NCBI RefSeq assembly: GCF_024207115.1
Contig: NZ_CP100128.1
Span: forward strand, 1,674,001 to 1,738,000
Length of the DNA stretch: 64,000 nt
Direction: 5' to 3'
Source of the DNA: Chromobacterium sp. IIBBL 290-4
GTDB taxonomy: Bacteria; Pseudomonadota; Gammaproteobacteria; Burkholderiales; Chromobacteriaceae
Positions 26,132 to 34,572 of this stretch are shown here, in pieces. The translations under genes and the position numbers were made by a program. Under the pieces are notes generated by a model. That model worked only from the letters and a program-made list of their open reading frames with translations. It did not search any database and had not been told where the DNA came from. The number at the start of each line of letters is the position of its first letter. Position 1 is the first letter of the stretch.

Positions 26132-27178
26132 TTAGTGCTTTCCGGCGCGCATGGCCGGAATCCAGCATTTGTCTTCTTTCAGTGTCAGCCGGGTGACGCT
26201 GCCGACGCCGCGGCCGCCTTCGAAGGTGCGCGCCATCAGGAAATAGACGCCGTTCAGGCCATGCGGCTCGCTTTCCACTTCGATGCGCTGGCCCGGCGTC
26301 CACAGCCGGCCGCCGCTGTCGCGGTGCCCGGCCACGGTGGCTGCGAGCGTGTAGCCGGCCAGCCGGGCGTCGGCCAGCATCTTGTCGGCGCGGGCGGCCA
26401 GCTCGGCCAGGCTGGCGGCGTCCGGCTCCACCTGGATGCGTGGTTTGTGGTAGCAGACATCGGAATCGAAACTCTGATGCCGCATGGCGTGGCGGCCGGG
26501 GGTCTGCGCCTGGCCATGGCCCTGGCCCAGCAGCGTCAGCTCGGAATAGCGCTGCGCGTGGGAACGGGTTTCGGCCAGGCTCAGCACATTGTTGCCCTTG
26601 CCGTCGCGGCGCAGGATCAGCCGCGCGGTTGGCGGCCGGCTGTAGTCTGGCCCGCCCACCACCAGGGTGCCGTCCGGGTCGAACCAGGCGGCCAGGCCGT
26701 TGATCTGGGCCGCGCGGCTCAGCACGTCCCAAGCGCTGGTTCCGGGGTCGACATTGGTTTTCTCGATCTGGCCCTTGGCCTTGGCATCGACGCGGATGCG
26801 GGAGATGCCCAGCGGCTTCACCACATTGTCCAGCACGTCTTGCAGCGTCATGCCTTTGGCGGTGAACAAGGGCGCGCTGCTATCGATCAGATGGCCGGCC
26901 AGGTCGCGCCCGGACAGGGCGAGCTGGTGTTCGCCGGCCGCCACGCTGTGGCTGATGTCGTCGATGCGGCCCAGCAGCACGGTTTCGCCGCCGACTTGCA
27001 CTTTCACCATCGCGCCGGGCTCGACCTCGGGCGGGAACACGCCGCCGGGCAGACCCAGCGATACGTGCCAGCCGTCGGCGGCCATGGCCAGGTCGGAATC
27101 GATGGAGTAGTGCGTCCAGTCGCCGTGCTGGCGGCCGTTGATTTGCAGGCTGACGGCCTGATTAGCGGGCGTAGCCAT
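26132..27178 (-). CDS. Baseplate hub protein (Mu gp44 / gpD-like)
   Basis: The 348-residue protein is a gp27-like hub. It has an N-terminal beta domain (VSLQINGRQHGDWTHYSI), GRDLAGHLIDSSAPLF, VLDNVVKPLGISRIRVDA, DPGTSAWDVLSRAAQINGL and the C-terminal YFLMARTFEGGRGVGSVTRLTL. It sits between tube and spike. The gene overlaps the upstream gpN-like gene by 17 bases and precedes the spike gene by 11. Confidence 0.88.
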   Translation of the reverse strand: MATPANQAVSLQINGRQHGDWTHYSIDSDLAMAADGWHVSLGLPGGVFPPEVEPGAMVKVQVGGETVLLGRIDDISHSVAAGEHQLALSGRDLAGHLIDSSAPLFTAKGMTLQDVLDNVVKPLGISRIRVDAKAKGQIEKTNVDPGTSAWDVLSRAAQINGLAAWFDPDGTLVVGGPDYSRPPTARLILRRDGKGNNVLSLAETRSHAQRYSELTLLGQGHGQAQTPGRHAMRHQSFDSDVCYHKPRIQVEPDAASLAELAARADKMLADARLAGYTLAATVAGHRDSGGRLWTPGQRIEVESEPHGLNGVYFLMARTFEGGRGVGSVTRLTLKEDKCWIPAMRAGKH

Positions 27179-28469
27179 AGACCAGGGTTCCTGCGCTCAG
27201 ATGGTTGGGTTGGGGCAGCTGCGGATTGAGACGCAGCAGTTCCTCGGCGCGGCCGCTGTCGCCATACCACAGGTGAGCCAGCTGGCGCAGGCTGCAGGCG
27301 GCGTCCACTTTGCGTTTCAGCAGCGGCGGCTTGGCGGCGATCAGCGCGGCAGCGCCTTGCTGGACCTGCTGGCCCAGGGTGCGCAAGCCGTCCACCAACG
27401 GATAAGCGTCCTCGGGCGGCAGCGCGGCGCGCCATTGATCAATGCTGGTTTGCAGCGAGGAGCGGACATCGCCGGCGATCTCCTCCAGCGCCGGCGGCGT
27501 CAGCGTGGGCTTGCGGGTTTCTCCATCGAAGATGCCGGCGGCGGCGGAAGCGAGCTGAGTGGAGACATGCAGCTGCAGCATGGCGTCGATGCGGCGCTGG
27601 TCGTCGGACCAGACCGACAGCGAAGCGCCAGCGGCGAAGGGCCCGATGTTCTGGCGCACCGTCGCGGGCAGGTTTTCCACTCGGCGGCGCAGCGCCTTCC
27701 AGTCCGCCAGCGTGGCGGAAGGCAGCTCCGCCGCGGCTTTCAGCGCCGGCAGCGGGCCGATGTCCAGTTGGATGCCGAAGCGCCAATCGGCAAGCGAGTG
27801 AATCAATTGCCCGGCTTGGGCGACGAAGGCCTGAGGATAGGACAGCAAGTCGGTCGCCTGGGCCGCCGTCTGGTTGGCCATTTTGGCTAATTGTCCGACC
27901 GTGGCGGTGAGCTGCTGGCGCAAGGCGGCGACGCGGCCCAGCGCGCCCTGGGCGGTGGCGACCAGGCCCTGGGCTTTGGCGAAGGCTTCGCCGGCGATCT
28001 GGCGCAGCTTGTCCACTTGGCTGGAGATGGCATCCACCTGGGGCAGCGTTTTCTTGGCGGCGAAAAACGGGTTGCGGGGCGTGGCTTCCACCCAATTGAC
28101 CTCCACTGTGCAGGAGTCCGGCGCGTCGGCGTCGTGGTGGATCTGATAATCCGTCACCAAGGCCTGCGGCATGCTGCCGAACACAGGGTGGATCAGCTCG
28201 CCCGGTCCGGCGGCATCCAGCGCGGCGACGAACTGGCGCAGCCGGCTTTGATAATCCTTGCCCCAGAACATGGCCGACAGCGAAACCTTGCGCGCCTTGC
28301 GGCCCAGATCCTCCACATCGGCCCCGTCCTTATACGGGTATTCATGCATGGCCTGGTCGCGCTGCGCGCTGTCGGCGCTTTTCAGGCAATCGAAGCGCAC
28401 GCCGCGAAAACTGGCGTCCACTGGCGCGGGGGAGGCGCCGAGGCTGGCCGAAAGGTTGAGGCTGAACAT
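27162..28469 (-). CDS. DNA-circularisation N-terminal domain protein (Mu gpN-like)
   Basis: The 435-residue protein has the gpN/DNA_circ_N domain at residues about 1-95 (DASFRGVRFDCLKSADSAQRD, core; EYPYKDGADVEDLGRKARKVS; FWGKDYQSRL). A helical middle part follows, and the C terminus SLRQLAHLWYGDSGRAEELLRLNPQ resembles a LysM/tail-X peptidoglycan-binding segment. In Mu this protein belongs to the baseplate/tail tip. AGGAGG upstream fixes the ATG at 28469. Confidence 0.85.
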   Translation of the reverse strand: MFSLNLSASLGASPAPVDASFRGVRFDCLKSADSAQRDQAMHEYPYKDGADVEDLGRKARKVSLSAMFWGKDYQSRLRQFVAALDAAGPGELIHPVFGSMPQALVTDYQIHHDADAPDSCTVEVNWVEATPRNPFFAAKKTLPQVDAISSQVDKLRQIAGEAFAKAQGLVATAQGALGRVAALRQQLTATVGQLAKMANQTAAQATDLLSYPQAFVAQAGQLIHSLADWRFGIQLDIGPLPALKAAAELPSATLADWKALRRRVENLPATVRQNIGPFAAGASLSVWSDDQRRIDAMLQLHVSTQLASAAAGIFDGETRKPTLTPPALEEIAGDVRSSLQTSIDQWRAALPPEDAYPLVDGLRTLGQQVQQGAAALIAAKPPLLKRKVDAACSLRQLAHLWYGDSGRAEELLRLNPQLPQPNHLSAGTLVYGYAR

Positions 28470-30277
28470 CAATTCCTCCTTTGCTGTTTGCTGTTGGCGG
28501 CGTTGACGGCGGCGACGATATTGCCGTTCTGGACGTCGACGGTGATGTGGAGGGGTTGGTGGAATTGCGTAATGGCTGCCGAGAACTGATTGACCAAGGC
28601 CTGGAGTTGGGGCAACAAAGATGCCGCAGTGCCATCCCCTTTGCCTTTCGGCGGCAGGGGCGGCGTCTTGGCTGCTGCGGGCTGGGGCGCCGTCGGTTTG
28701 GCGACGGCCGGCGGGCTCGCAGCGGCCATGGCGCTTGTTTTCGATTGCTGGGCCAGCGCGGCCGAAGCCGGTTTGCTGGCTGCTGTTTGCTTATTGTCTA
28801 TTTTGTTGCCCAGCATGGACCCGGCCTTGTCTCCCAAGGTTTCGCCCAGCCATCCTCCTAGCGCGCGCCCTGCCATGGTGCCTAAAGCGACTCCGACAGG
28901 TCCTCCCAGCATGCCGATTGCGCCGCCCACGACGCTGCCGATGGCGGAGCCGCCGAGATTGCCTAGCTGTCCGCTGACGGCGCGTACTTTATTGCCGATG
29001 GTTGCGTTGGGATCGGTCAGCATTTGGTAGGCGCCGATGGCGCCAGTGGCAAGCCCGAGCACGCCTGAGGCTTTGCCTGCCATCTTGAGGCCGCCTTTCA
29101 GAACGCTGCCTAGCACGCCGCTCGATTTCTTCAGCGCGTTGCCGCCGGGGCCGGCCAGGCTACGAAGCTTGTCGGGCAGACTTTTGCCGGATTGAACGGT
29201 TTTCTGAAGGAATCCTTTGGTTTTGGTCGCCAGTTTGCTGAAGATGCCTGGACTGCTTCCTGATGTGCTTGCGCGGCTGGGCGTGGAGGCCCGAGGCGGC
29301 GGCGAGGCTTGAGCGGGTTTGGCCGGAGACGACTTTTGAGCGCGGGAGTTGGCAGTTTTTGCCGTTGAGGGGGACTTCTTGGAGGCGGGAGTGTTGCTGG
29401 AGCCCTTGCCTTTCTTACCGCTGGATTTGGATGGAAGGGAGGGCGGCGAGGCATCGGCTCCGCGCGTAAGCTTGCCAACGATGGAAACGACACCCGCTAG
29501 CGCAGAGCCGAATGTCAGCAATGCGGCGGCGCAGTCCAGCAATGGGGCGACGATTTCACTGTAATTGGCCTTCTGGTCGCCAAGTATTTGGCTGGCTTTC
29601 TTGTTCTGCTCGCTGTTCGCCAGCGCGCTTTGCTGGCTTTGGTCCTTGAATTGGGCGCTTTCCCGCATCATTTGGACATTGTTGTCGTAACGATTCAGAT
29701 TCTCTTGGCTTACGCCGGTCTTCTCTACTTTCTTCAGCAAGTCCGGCAGCCACTTGCTTGCATCATCGGGATGATAGTCGCTAGGCTTGGCGGCGGCTTC
29801 AGCCAAGGCAAGCCGCAGGTTCTTGTTGATTTTGTCGGCGTCGGGCGCTTGCGTCGCCTGGTCTTTTTCGTTCTTTTTATCGCCGCCTGATGCGACGGCG
29901 GCCTCGGCGAGCTTCTGCGCGCTGACGCCTAGCGCCTGCCCGCCGTTGACCAATTGCGGCAGTATCTTTTCGGCATCATTGAGCTTGATGCCATTCTGTA
30001 ACAGCGTGGTCAGGGCTGCCGCCGCATCATCTCTGCCGCCGCCGGCGGAAACGATGATTTTGTCCAGCTGCTCCATGCCTTGTTTTCGCCCAGACATATC
30101 GCGTTCAGGGAAGGCAAGGTTCGCGAGCTGGCGCAATTGGTGATCGGCGGCATCGGCCTTGCGCGCCATATTGACCATGCTATCGCCGGCTTTTTTAGCG
30201 TTTTCCGGCAATTTACCAAGCTGCTCCGCTGCGTCTTTGCTTGTCGCCCAGGCGCTTTCCTGTTCTTTTCCTGGCAT
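28469..30277 (-). CDS. Tail tape-measure protein
   Basis: The 602-residue protein is placed immediately after the tail-assembly chaperone and before gpN. It has helical N-terminal repeats, a proline/serine/lysine-rich linker (residues about 270-345) and a hydrophobic glycine-rich region (SAIGSVVGGAIGMLGGPVGVAL abridged as GGAIGMLGGPVGVALGTMAG) typical of tape-measure proteins. Its length sets tail length; at about 1.5 angstrom per residue it predicts a tail near 90 nm, an estimate from the general rule. AAGGATGG precedes the ATG. Confidence 0.82.
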   Translation of the reverse strand: MPGKEQESAWATSKDAAEQLGKLPENAKKAGDSMVNMARKADAADHQLRQLANLAFPERDMSGRKQGMEQLDKIIVSAGGGRDDAAAALTTLLQNGIKLNDAEKILPQLVNGGQALGVSAQKLAEAAVASGGDKKNEKDQATQAPDADKINKNLRLALAEAAAKPSDYHPDDASKWLPDLLKKVEKTGVSQENLNRYDNNVQMMRESAQFKDQSQQSALANSEQNKKASQILGDQKANYSEIVAPLLDCAAALLTFGSALAGVVSIVGKLTRGADASPPSLPSKSSGKKGKGSSNTPASKKSPSTAKTANSRAQKSSPAKPAQASPPPRASTPSRASTSGSSPGIFSKLATKTKGFLQKTVQSGKSLPDKLRSLAGPGGNALKKSSGVLGSVLKGGLKMAGKASGVLGLATGAIGAYQMLTDPNATIGNKVRAVSGQLGNLGGSAIGSVVGGAIGMLGGPVGVALGTMAGRALGGWLGETLGDKAGSMLGNKIDNKQTAASKPASAALAQQSKTSAMAAASPPAVAKPTAPQPAAAKTPPLPPKGKGDGTAASLLPQLQALVNQFSAAITQFHQPLHITVDVQNGNIVAAVNAANSKQQRRN

Positions 30278-30315
30278 CTAACCATCCTTTCAATTTTGAA
30301 AAACAGGCGTCCCTG

Positions 30316-30767
30316 TCACCCCATCGTGGCGACGAGGGACGCTTGCAAGCGGTTTGCGGCTTGTAGATAACCGTCCAGCTCAGACTCTGTCAGCTGTCTG
30401 ATCTGGGGTTCGGTCAGACCGTAGCGGCCGAGGAGGAGGATGGCTTCGCGGTAGTCGGAGAGGCGTTTTTCGCGTTTATCCGCTTTTTTTTAAGCGCATT
30501 GCGCATGTCGATCAGCAGTTCGAAGTCATCGTCCACCAGATTCGCCGACAGGAAATCGGTAGTGATGGCCTCCGCCGGCATGTCGCCTAGCTTGGTCAGG
30601 CAGCGCGCGGTCAGCGCCAGATTGAATAGAAGGTTGGAGTCGGCGCCGACTTCATCGATGGCGGCGATGCTGTCCGCGACCATAGGCAGCCGCAGGTCCA
30701 CGTCATAGTGCATTGCGCCTTGGTACTCCACGCCATAGCGCAGGCGTGCTTGCATGGTCTTCATCAT
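30316..30767 (-). CDS. Tail-assembly chaperone, long -1 frameshift product
   Basis: If ribosomes slip one base back at the A-run 30484-30491, the chaperone frame continues past its normal stop as KKKADKREKRLSDYREAILL, then GRYGLTEPQIRQLTESELDG, to a stop at 30316. This yields about 150 residues. The extension has normal codon use, ends 38 bases before the tape-measure start and resembles the second half of Mu gp41-type products. Long-tailed phages often make such G/GT-like pairs; the longer form recruits the tape measure and tube. Slippage itself is inferred. Confidence 0.7.
30414..30767 (-). CDS. Tail-assembly chaperone, short form (Mu gp41-like)
   Basis: The zero-frame product has 117 residues: a beta-rich start (ARLRYGVEYQGAMHYDVDLRLP), VADSIAAIDEVGADSN, TARCLTKLGDMPAEAITTDFL and DDDFELLIDMRNALKKK. 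After the slippery site its tail is low-complexity (PTTAKPSSSSAATV), as expected for an out-of-frame ending. Two ATG codons (30767, 30764) overlap the stop of the tube gene. It lies between tube and tape measure, the fixed position of this protein in contractile and siphophage tails. Confidence 0.78.
   Translation of the reverse strand: MMKTMQARLRYGVEYQGAMHYDVDLRLPMVADSIAAIDEVGADSNLLFNLALTARCLTKLGDMPAEAITTDFLSANLVDDDFELLIDMRNALKKKRINAKNASPTTAKPSSSSAATV
30484..30494 (-). promoter_or_regulatory. Programmed -1 frameshift site of the chaperone gene
   Basis: On the minus strand the sequence reads CTT AAA AAA AAG C, so the zero frame contains the strong slippery heptamer A-AAA-AAG, as in dnaX. Slipping back one base opens the conserved extension to 30316. 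Confidence 0.75.
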
Positions 30768-31138
30768 TCCACCACCTTCCGCAGCGACATCAGCTTGATA
30801 TCGCGGCGCGCTTCATTCTCTACGCCGTACTTTTCGCCGACTTCCAAGCTGAAGCAATCCAGATAGCTGGTGCGCTTGCCGCCCGGGGCCAGCGGGAATT
30901 CGGTCAGTTTGGCGCCTTCTATCGCCTCCCAGTCCAGATCGCCGGTCAGCGGAATGGACACCGTGACCGACAGGTCATACTCGGTAACGCCGCGGGCGAA
31001 GCCTTTGGCGCGGCCGCTGGAGTTCATGGTTTTCACCAGCTTGCGGCCGGTTTTGCTGCTGACATTGAGGTCGATGACGTCGATTTCCTGGCCGTTGACT
31101 TCCAGGATGATGGAACCTACGTATTCTTTGAGAGCCAT
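30764..31138 (-). CDS. Tail tube protein (Mu gpM-like)
   Basis: The 124-residue protein begins MALKEYVGSIILEVNGQEID and contains VSSKTGRKLVKTMNSSGRAKGFARG (quoted as its core RKLVKTMNSSGRAKGFARG), YDLSVTVSIP and DIKLMSLRKV. This is the Tail_tube family of Mu-type phages. It stacks in hexameric rings inside the sheath. The stop overlaps the ATGATG of the chaperone gene. Confidence 0.9.
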   Translation of the reverse strand: MALKEYVGSIILEVNGQEIDVIDLNVSSKTGRKLVKTMNSSGRAKGFARGVTEYDLSVTVSIPLTGDLDWEAIEGAKLTEFPLAPGGKRTSYLDCFSLEVGEKYGVENEARRDIKLMSLRKVVE

Positions 31139-31212
31139 GAGACTTTCCTTTTGGATTCGGGAGGGGCCGGTCGGGCATAGGCCTGGCCGGTGGGGATGTC
31201 GCGTTCAGTGGG

Positions 31213-31251
31213 GGCCAGACGGCGGGGCGTTTGCGGCGCTGCCGTCTGGCC
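31213..31251. other. Hairpin between sheath and tube genes
   Basis: Arms GGCCAGACGGC / GCCGTCTGGCC, eleven paired bases. No T run follows on the minus strand, so it is more likely an mRNA processing or stability element than a terminator. It could adjust the tube:sheath ratio. Confidence 0.5.
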
Positions 31252-31259
31252 GCGTTGGC

Positions 31260-32684
31260 TTACAGCAGAAGGTCGATGCGGCCGGCGAAGATGTGCAGGC
31301 CGTTGACCACGTCTACCGGGATCTTGGCGTCCAGACGGTTGGCGTCCTGCAGATCGCGTTCGACGATCAGGCCGGCCTTGTTGGCGTCCACCTGTTCGAT
31401 GATTTCCAGCTCTTCCAGCTTGTACAGCACGTCCAGGAGCTCGGAGCGGACCTTGGACGGCGTGCGGTCGGACAGTTTTTCGCGCGGGAAGCGCAGGGCG
31501 ATGCGTTCGCGGCAGGCTTTGCGCACATAGTCCAGGGTGCGGATGGTGGTGATGTCCAGCAGCGAGACATCGTCCACGCCTTGCGCATCCTTGGTATAGG
31601 TGCTGAGGGCGCGCACGATCTGCACGCGGTTGCCGGCGGAGACTTCCAGCGGGGTGAGGCCGTTGTAGAGCGCGTTTTCCTGCTCGGTGCGAGTGGTGCG
31701 GGAGGACAGGTCCACCACGTCCAGGCCCGGCAGCTCCAGCGTGTTCAACGGGCGGGCCGGATCTTCCTCGCTGGCGATCACGGCGGCGTAAGCGGCGGCG
31801 ATGTCGCTGGGCAGTTTGACCGAGCCGCGATACCAGGCGGCGGTGATGCGGCCGCTATCCAGTTTTGCGGCGATCGTCGAGGCGTCGGCCAGCGCGCCGG
31901 TGGCGGCGATCACGCCGATGGCGCCGCGTTGTTCCAGCGGACCGGACACGAAGTCCAGATGGGTGCGCAGCGCGGTCAGGGCGGCATCGTTGGTGTACGG
32001 ATTGGCGATGATTTGGTGGCCGCCGCTGGCTACCGCGGCCAGCGCCGGGGCGATGTCCGGGTCGCCTGCGCCGCCCTTCATCGGCACGACGGTCACGCCC
32101 AGGCCGGCGATCTGTTCTTGAACCTTCACCACGATGGCGTTGCCCAGGCTGCCCTTGTTGCGGGCGGTGAGGGTCAGCACTTCTTTGGCTGCGGAGGCTA
32201 CGATCGGCAGGTCGGTCAGCTTGGACAGCGCGGTTTGCACATTGGCGGCGATCTTGGCTTGGTCGTCGCCGGCGGCTACGGCCACGTCGATGCGGACCGT
32301 GCCGATGAACACGCTGAGCAAGCCCGCGGACGTGGCCGGGCCGCTGAAGGTCAGAGTGCCGGATGCCGCGATGCCGGCCGCGTTGTCATCGACGGCAACC
32401 ATGGTCAGTTGCAAATAGGGGTTGGCGTTGATCGCGGCGCGCGCCATCAGGTGGGCGATGGAGCCGCGGCCGAAGGCCTGGGCGGCTTGTTCGTCGCTGA
32501 AAATATCAATCGCGGTCAGCGCCAGCTGATTGGCGGTGTCGGAGAAACGCTGGCCGATGGCCAGGACGCGTTGCGGGTTGCCCGGCAGCGTGCGCACCGC
32601 CAGCTTGGTGTTGAACTCGAAGTACTTGCCCGGCTTGCGGATCGAGGCCGGAATTTGGTCGAAGCTGATGTTGGGGCTGGCCAT
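31260..32684 (-). CDS. Contractile tail sheath protein (Mu gpL-like)
   Basis: The 474-residue protein starts MASPNISFDQIPASIRKPGKY, the typical Mu-type sheath N terminus, and has FSDEQAAQAFGRGSIAHLMA, GGAGDPDIAPAL, WYRGSVKLPSDIAAAYA and TTRTEQENALYNGLTPLEV. It ends VDVVNGLHIFAGRIDLLL. Presence of the sheath shows that the particle has a contractile (myovirus/R-type) tail. It lies 77 bases after the gp37-like gene, with a GC hairpin in the gap. The small gp38 gene seen in Mu has no room here. Confidence 0.92.
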   Translation of the reverse strand: MASPNISFDQIPASIRKPGKYFEFNTKLAVRTLPGNPQRVLAIGQRFSDTANQLALTAIDIFSDEQAAQAFGRGSIAHLMARAAINANPYLQLTMVAVDDNAAGIAASGTLTFSGPATSAGLLSVFIGTVRIDVAVAAGDDQAKIAANVQTALSKLTDLPIVASAAKEVLTLTARNKGSLGNAIVVKVQEQIAGLGVTVVPMKGGAGDPDIAPALAAVASGGHQIIANPYTNDAALTALRTHLDFVSGPLEQRGAIGVIAATGALADASTIAAKLDSGRITAAWYRGSVKLPSDIAAAYAAVIASEEDPARPLNTLELPGLDVVDLSSRTTRTEQENALYNGLTPLEVSAGNRVQIVRALSTYTKDAQGVDDVSLLDITTIRTLDYVRKACRERIALRFPREKLSDRTPSKVRSELLDVLYKLEELEIIEQVDANKAGLIVERDLQDANRLDAKIPVDVVNGLHIFAGRIDLLL

Positions 32685-32761
32685 GAGGAAAGACTCCTGG
32701 TTTGGCGGTTGGGAAGATGGCCGCGCCGGACGGCGCGGCGAGAGGGAAATAGGCCGACGCG

Positions 32762-33451
32762 TCAGTTTTTGGGCGCGTTGACGGTGTCTTGCGTCTTGGC
32801 TGCTGCGGCGCCATCGAGGCTGTAGTTGAGCTGCACGCTTTGGGCTGGCTTGGCCGGGTCCTCCAGCTTGCCGCCGAAGGCGCGGAACAGCGCGTCCGGA
32901 TCGGCATCGGTTTGCGGCGCCGGCCAATGGCCGTTATCCAGCGCCTCGTCCAGCCAGTAAGTGCTGAAGTCGCAGGCCACCAGGCTCCAGGGCTGTCCTT
33001 CGCGGGCGGCTTGCCCCAAGGGGCGGACTTTCTCCGGCACCAGCGGATTGACCGGCAAGCCAAAATCTTGCGACACCAGTAGCCGGCGCGCGGCGTAGAC
33101 CAGTTGCCAGACGCCGGCGCCGGCGTAATTGGCGTCGGTCTGCAGGCGATCGCCTACGATGACGGTAAACAGCGCATTGGCCTTGTAGCGCAGGCGCTGG
33201 CTGTTGTGCGGCTGGCTGGAGGTGATGCCGCCTGCCACGGTCCATAAGGCAGGCAATCTCGCCAGCGCTTGCGGATTGATGGTGGGGCTGGATTGGCCCG
33301 GGGTGAGCCGGCTGGCGTAATCGCCGTGGGCCAGCTGCAAGCCGCACAGGCCGGTTTCATCCAGATCGGCCGCCACTTCGCGCACCATCCGGCCCATGCC
33401 CTGTCGCAGGCGGTCGGAGATGGCGGATTGCAGGGTGATCAGCATGGACAT
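32762..33451 (-). CDS. Mu gp37-like tail protein
   Basis: The 229-residue protein begins MSMLITLQSAISDRLRQGM and ends in a flexible tail. ALWTVAGGITSS, LFTVIVGDRLQ and YAARRLLVSQDFGLPVNPL fit the gp37/DUF1834-type protein that precedes the sheath in Mu-like phages, a role near the tail terminator. The assignment leans on gene order as much as on motifs. AAGGA lies upstream of the ATG at 33451. It is the first structural gene of the operon; everything that would encode a head in Mu is missing before it. Confidence 0.65.
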   Translation of the reverse strand: MSMLITLQSAISDRLRQGMGRMVREVAADLDETGLCGLQLAHGDYASRLTPGQSSPTINPQALARLPALWTVAGGITSSQPHNSQRLRYKANALFTVIVGDRLQTDANYAGAGVWQLVYAARRLLVSQDFGLPVNPLVPEKVRPLGQAAREGQPWSLVACDFSTYWLDEALDNGHWPAPQTDADPDALFRAFGGKLEDPAKPAQSVQLNYSLDGAAAAKTQDTVNAPKN

Positions 33452-33521
33452 TGAGTTTTCCTTGCGGGAAGGGATGGGGGAAGTGTGGCGGACGCCGGGG
33501 AGAGAAGGCAGTTGAGCGGTG

Positions 33522-33737
33522 TCAGTGGATCAGGCGTTTGAGCAGTTCGCCGGCCAGGGTGACCAGCAGGGCGGAAAGCGCGCCGGAAACGGCGCCGCTT
33601 TTGGCGGCTTGCACTTCGACATCGCGCAGGCGGCTGTCCAGTTCTTCCAGTTTCTTATCTTGTTTGGCCAGGTGGGCGACGATCATGTCGAGCTTGCCCT
33701 CTATCCGGCCCAGGGCCATGAGATTGTCGTGTTCCAC
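33522..33737 (-). CDS. Small coiled-coil protein with C-terminal hydrophobic helix
   Basis: The 71-residue protein has a heptad-rich stretch (GRIEGKLDMIVAHLAKQDKKLEELDSRLRDVEV, about residues 9-41), followed by a hydrophobic end (SGALSALLVTLAGELLKRL). The layout recalls XhlA-like lysis accessory proteins, so a membrane role in particle release is possible. The GTG at 33737 is preferred because AAAGG lies six to seven bases upstream; the ATG at 33719 has no such signal. The start codon lies inside a parS-like palindrome. It sits between the lysis cassette and the tail genes. Confidence 0.6.
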   Translation of the reverse strand: MEHDNLMALGRIEGKLDMIVAHLAKQDKKLEELDSRLRDVEVQAAKSGAVSGALSALLVTLAGELLKRLIH

Positions 33738-33744
33738 GTGAAAC
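33731..33744. promoter_or_regulatory. parS-like site 5 over a tail-locus start codon
   Basis: GTTCCACGTGAAAC, one mismatch from the perfect palindrome. On the minus strand it contains the GTG start and part of the ribosome-binding region of the 71-residue gene. Confidence 0.65.
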
Positions 33745-33750
33745 CTTTCG

Positions 33751-33948
33751 TCAGCGCTCGGCTGCTTGCTGGCAGATGACGCAGCGGGTGCTGTGCGGCA
33801 CCGCGGCGCGGCGAGCGGCGGGAATGGCATCGCCGCAGTCTTCGCAGTGGCTGAGTCCGGCTTGTTGCAGCTGCCGGAAATGCTTGGCCAGGGCTTGTTC
33901 GCGAAACTCGATCTCGAGCTCGCTGGCGCGATCGAAAAAGTCGGTCAT
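33751..33948 (-). CDS. TraR/DksA-type zinc-finger protein
   Basis: The 65-residue protein begins MTDFFDRASELEIEFREQAL and carries CEDCG...CVIC, the C4 zinc finger of the short TraR branch, which acts on the secondary channel of RNA polymerase. Such genes are common in Mu- and P2-like phages near the lysis cassette. The ATG at 33948 has GGAG seven bases upstream and overlaps the spanin stop. Confidence 0.85.
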   Translation of the reverse strand: MTDFFDRASELEIEFREQALAKHFRQLQQAGLSHCEDCGDAIPAARRAAVPHSTRCVICQQAAER

Positions 33949-34505
33949 GGATGAGGCTCCGGGGGAGAGAAAAGCTGTCTCAGCGCGATGAGGCGCTGCT
34001 CGAGCTGTTGGCACCAGACGCCGTAGTCGGCGGCATGGGCGAGGAGGTCGGCTGCCGGTAGCCCGCTTGCGGGGCCGGCGGCTTGGGGGGAATTTCCAGC
34101 AGCAAGGGGCTGGGCGCCGGGCAGATCGGCTGAATAACCGAGGAGCTGGCGGTAGAGGCGCAAGCTGTCAGGGCCAAGGCCGGTATAACGAGGGCCATCT
34201 TGTGTAATGACATGGTCTATCCTTTGCGCGGCAAGGCGCTGCTGTTGTTGCAAGGCGTGCTGTTGACGCAGCAGTTCGGCTTCCAATTGGTTGATGCGCT
34301 GCTGCCATTTCTGCTGAGCGAGCAGGGCCTGGGCCTGCTGATGCTGCAGGCTTTGGCTATGCTGGGCTTGCAAGATGGCGATGCGGGTTTGCATCTGGTT
34401 TTGCCCGTCGTGCGCGCCATGTCGCCAACCCGCGTAATAGCCGCCGCTGGCGGCAAGCGCGGGCAACAGCAGCCGGATGGCCAGCCTCGAAAAAGGAAGG
34501 GGCAT
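33945..34505 (-). CDS. Inner-membrane spanin (Rz-like)
   Basis: The 186-residue protein has an N-terminal membrane anchor (LAIRLLLPALAASGGYYAGW) and a long periplasmic coiled coil rich in glutamine (residues about 40-100, LQAQHSQSLQHQQAQALLAQ and QHALQQQQRL). A C-terminal segment with WCQQLEQRLIALRQLF follows. This is the i-spanin layout. GGAG seven bases before the ATG at 34505 sets the start. Another gene, Rz1-like, is nested in its 3' half in a different frame. Confidence 0.8.
   Translation of the reverse strand: MPLPFSRLAIRLLLPALAASGGYYAGWRHGAHDGQNQMQTRIAILQAQHSQSLQHQQAQALLAQQKWQQRINQLEAELLRQQHALQQQQRLAAQRIDHVITQDGPRYTGLGPDSLRLYRQLLGYSADLPGAQPLAAGNSPQAAGPASGLPAADLLAHAADYGVWCQQLEQRLIALRQLFSPPEPHP
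33980..34213 (-). CDS. Outer-membrane spanin lipoprotein (Rz1-like), nested
   Basis: The 77-residue product has a lipoprotein signal (MSLHKMALVIPALALTACAS) with the lipobox LTAC, Cys18, and a proline-rich mature part (PICPAPSPLLLEIPPKPPAP). It is fully embedded, in another frame, in the Rz-like gene. This is the classical nested Rz/Rz1 arrangement. The two proteins would bridge inner and outer membrane and fuse them for release. Confidence 0.82.
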   Translation of the reverse strand: MSLHKMALVIPALALTACASTASSSVIQPICPAPSPLLLEIPPKPPAPQAGYRQPTSSPMPPTTASGANSSSSASSR

Positions 34506-34572
34506 AGTGGGCTCCGTCAATGGATATGTTCATGGAATGAAAAGATGCCAATGCGGTACTGGCGGGCGCGCC

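Noticed and set aside
30870..32825. Long plus-strand frame across tube and sheath genes
   Set aside because: Antisense shadow of tail genes that are well supported by motifs and order; composition is typical of a GC-rich reverse frame.
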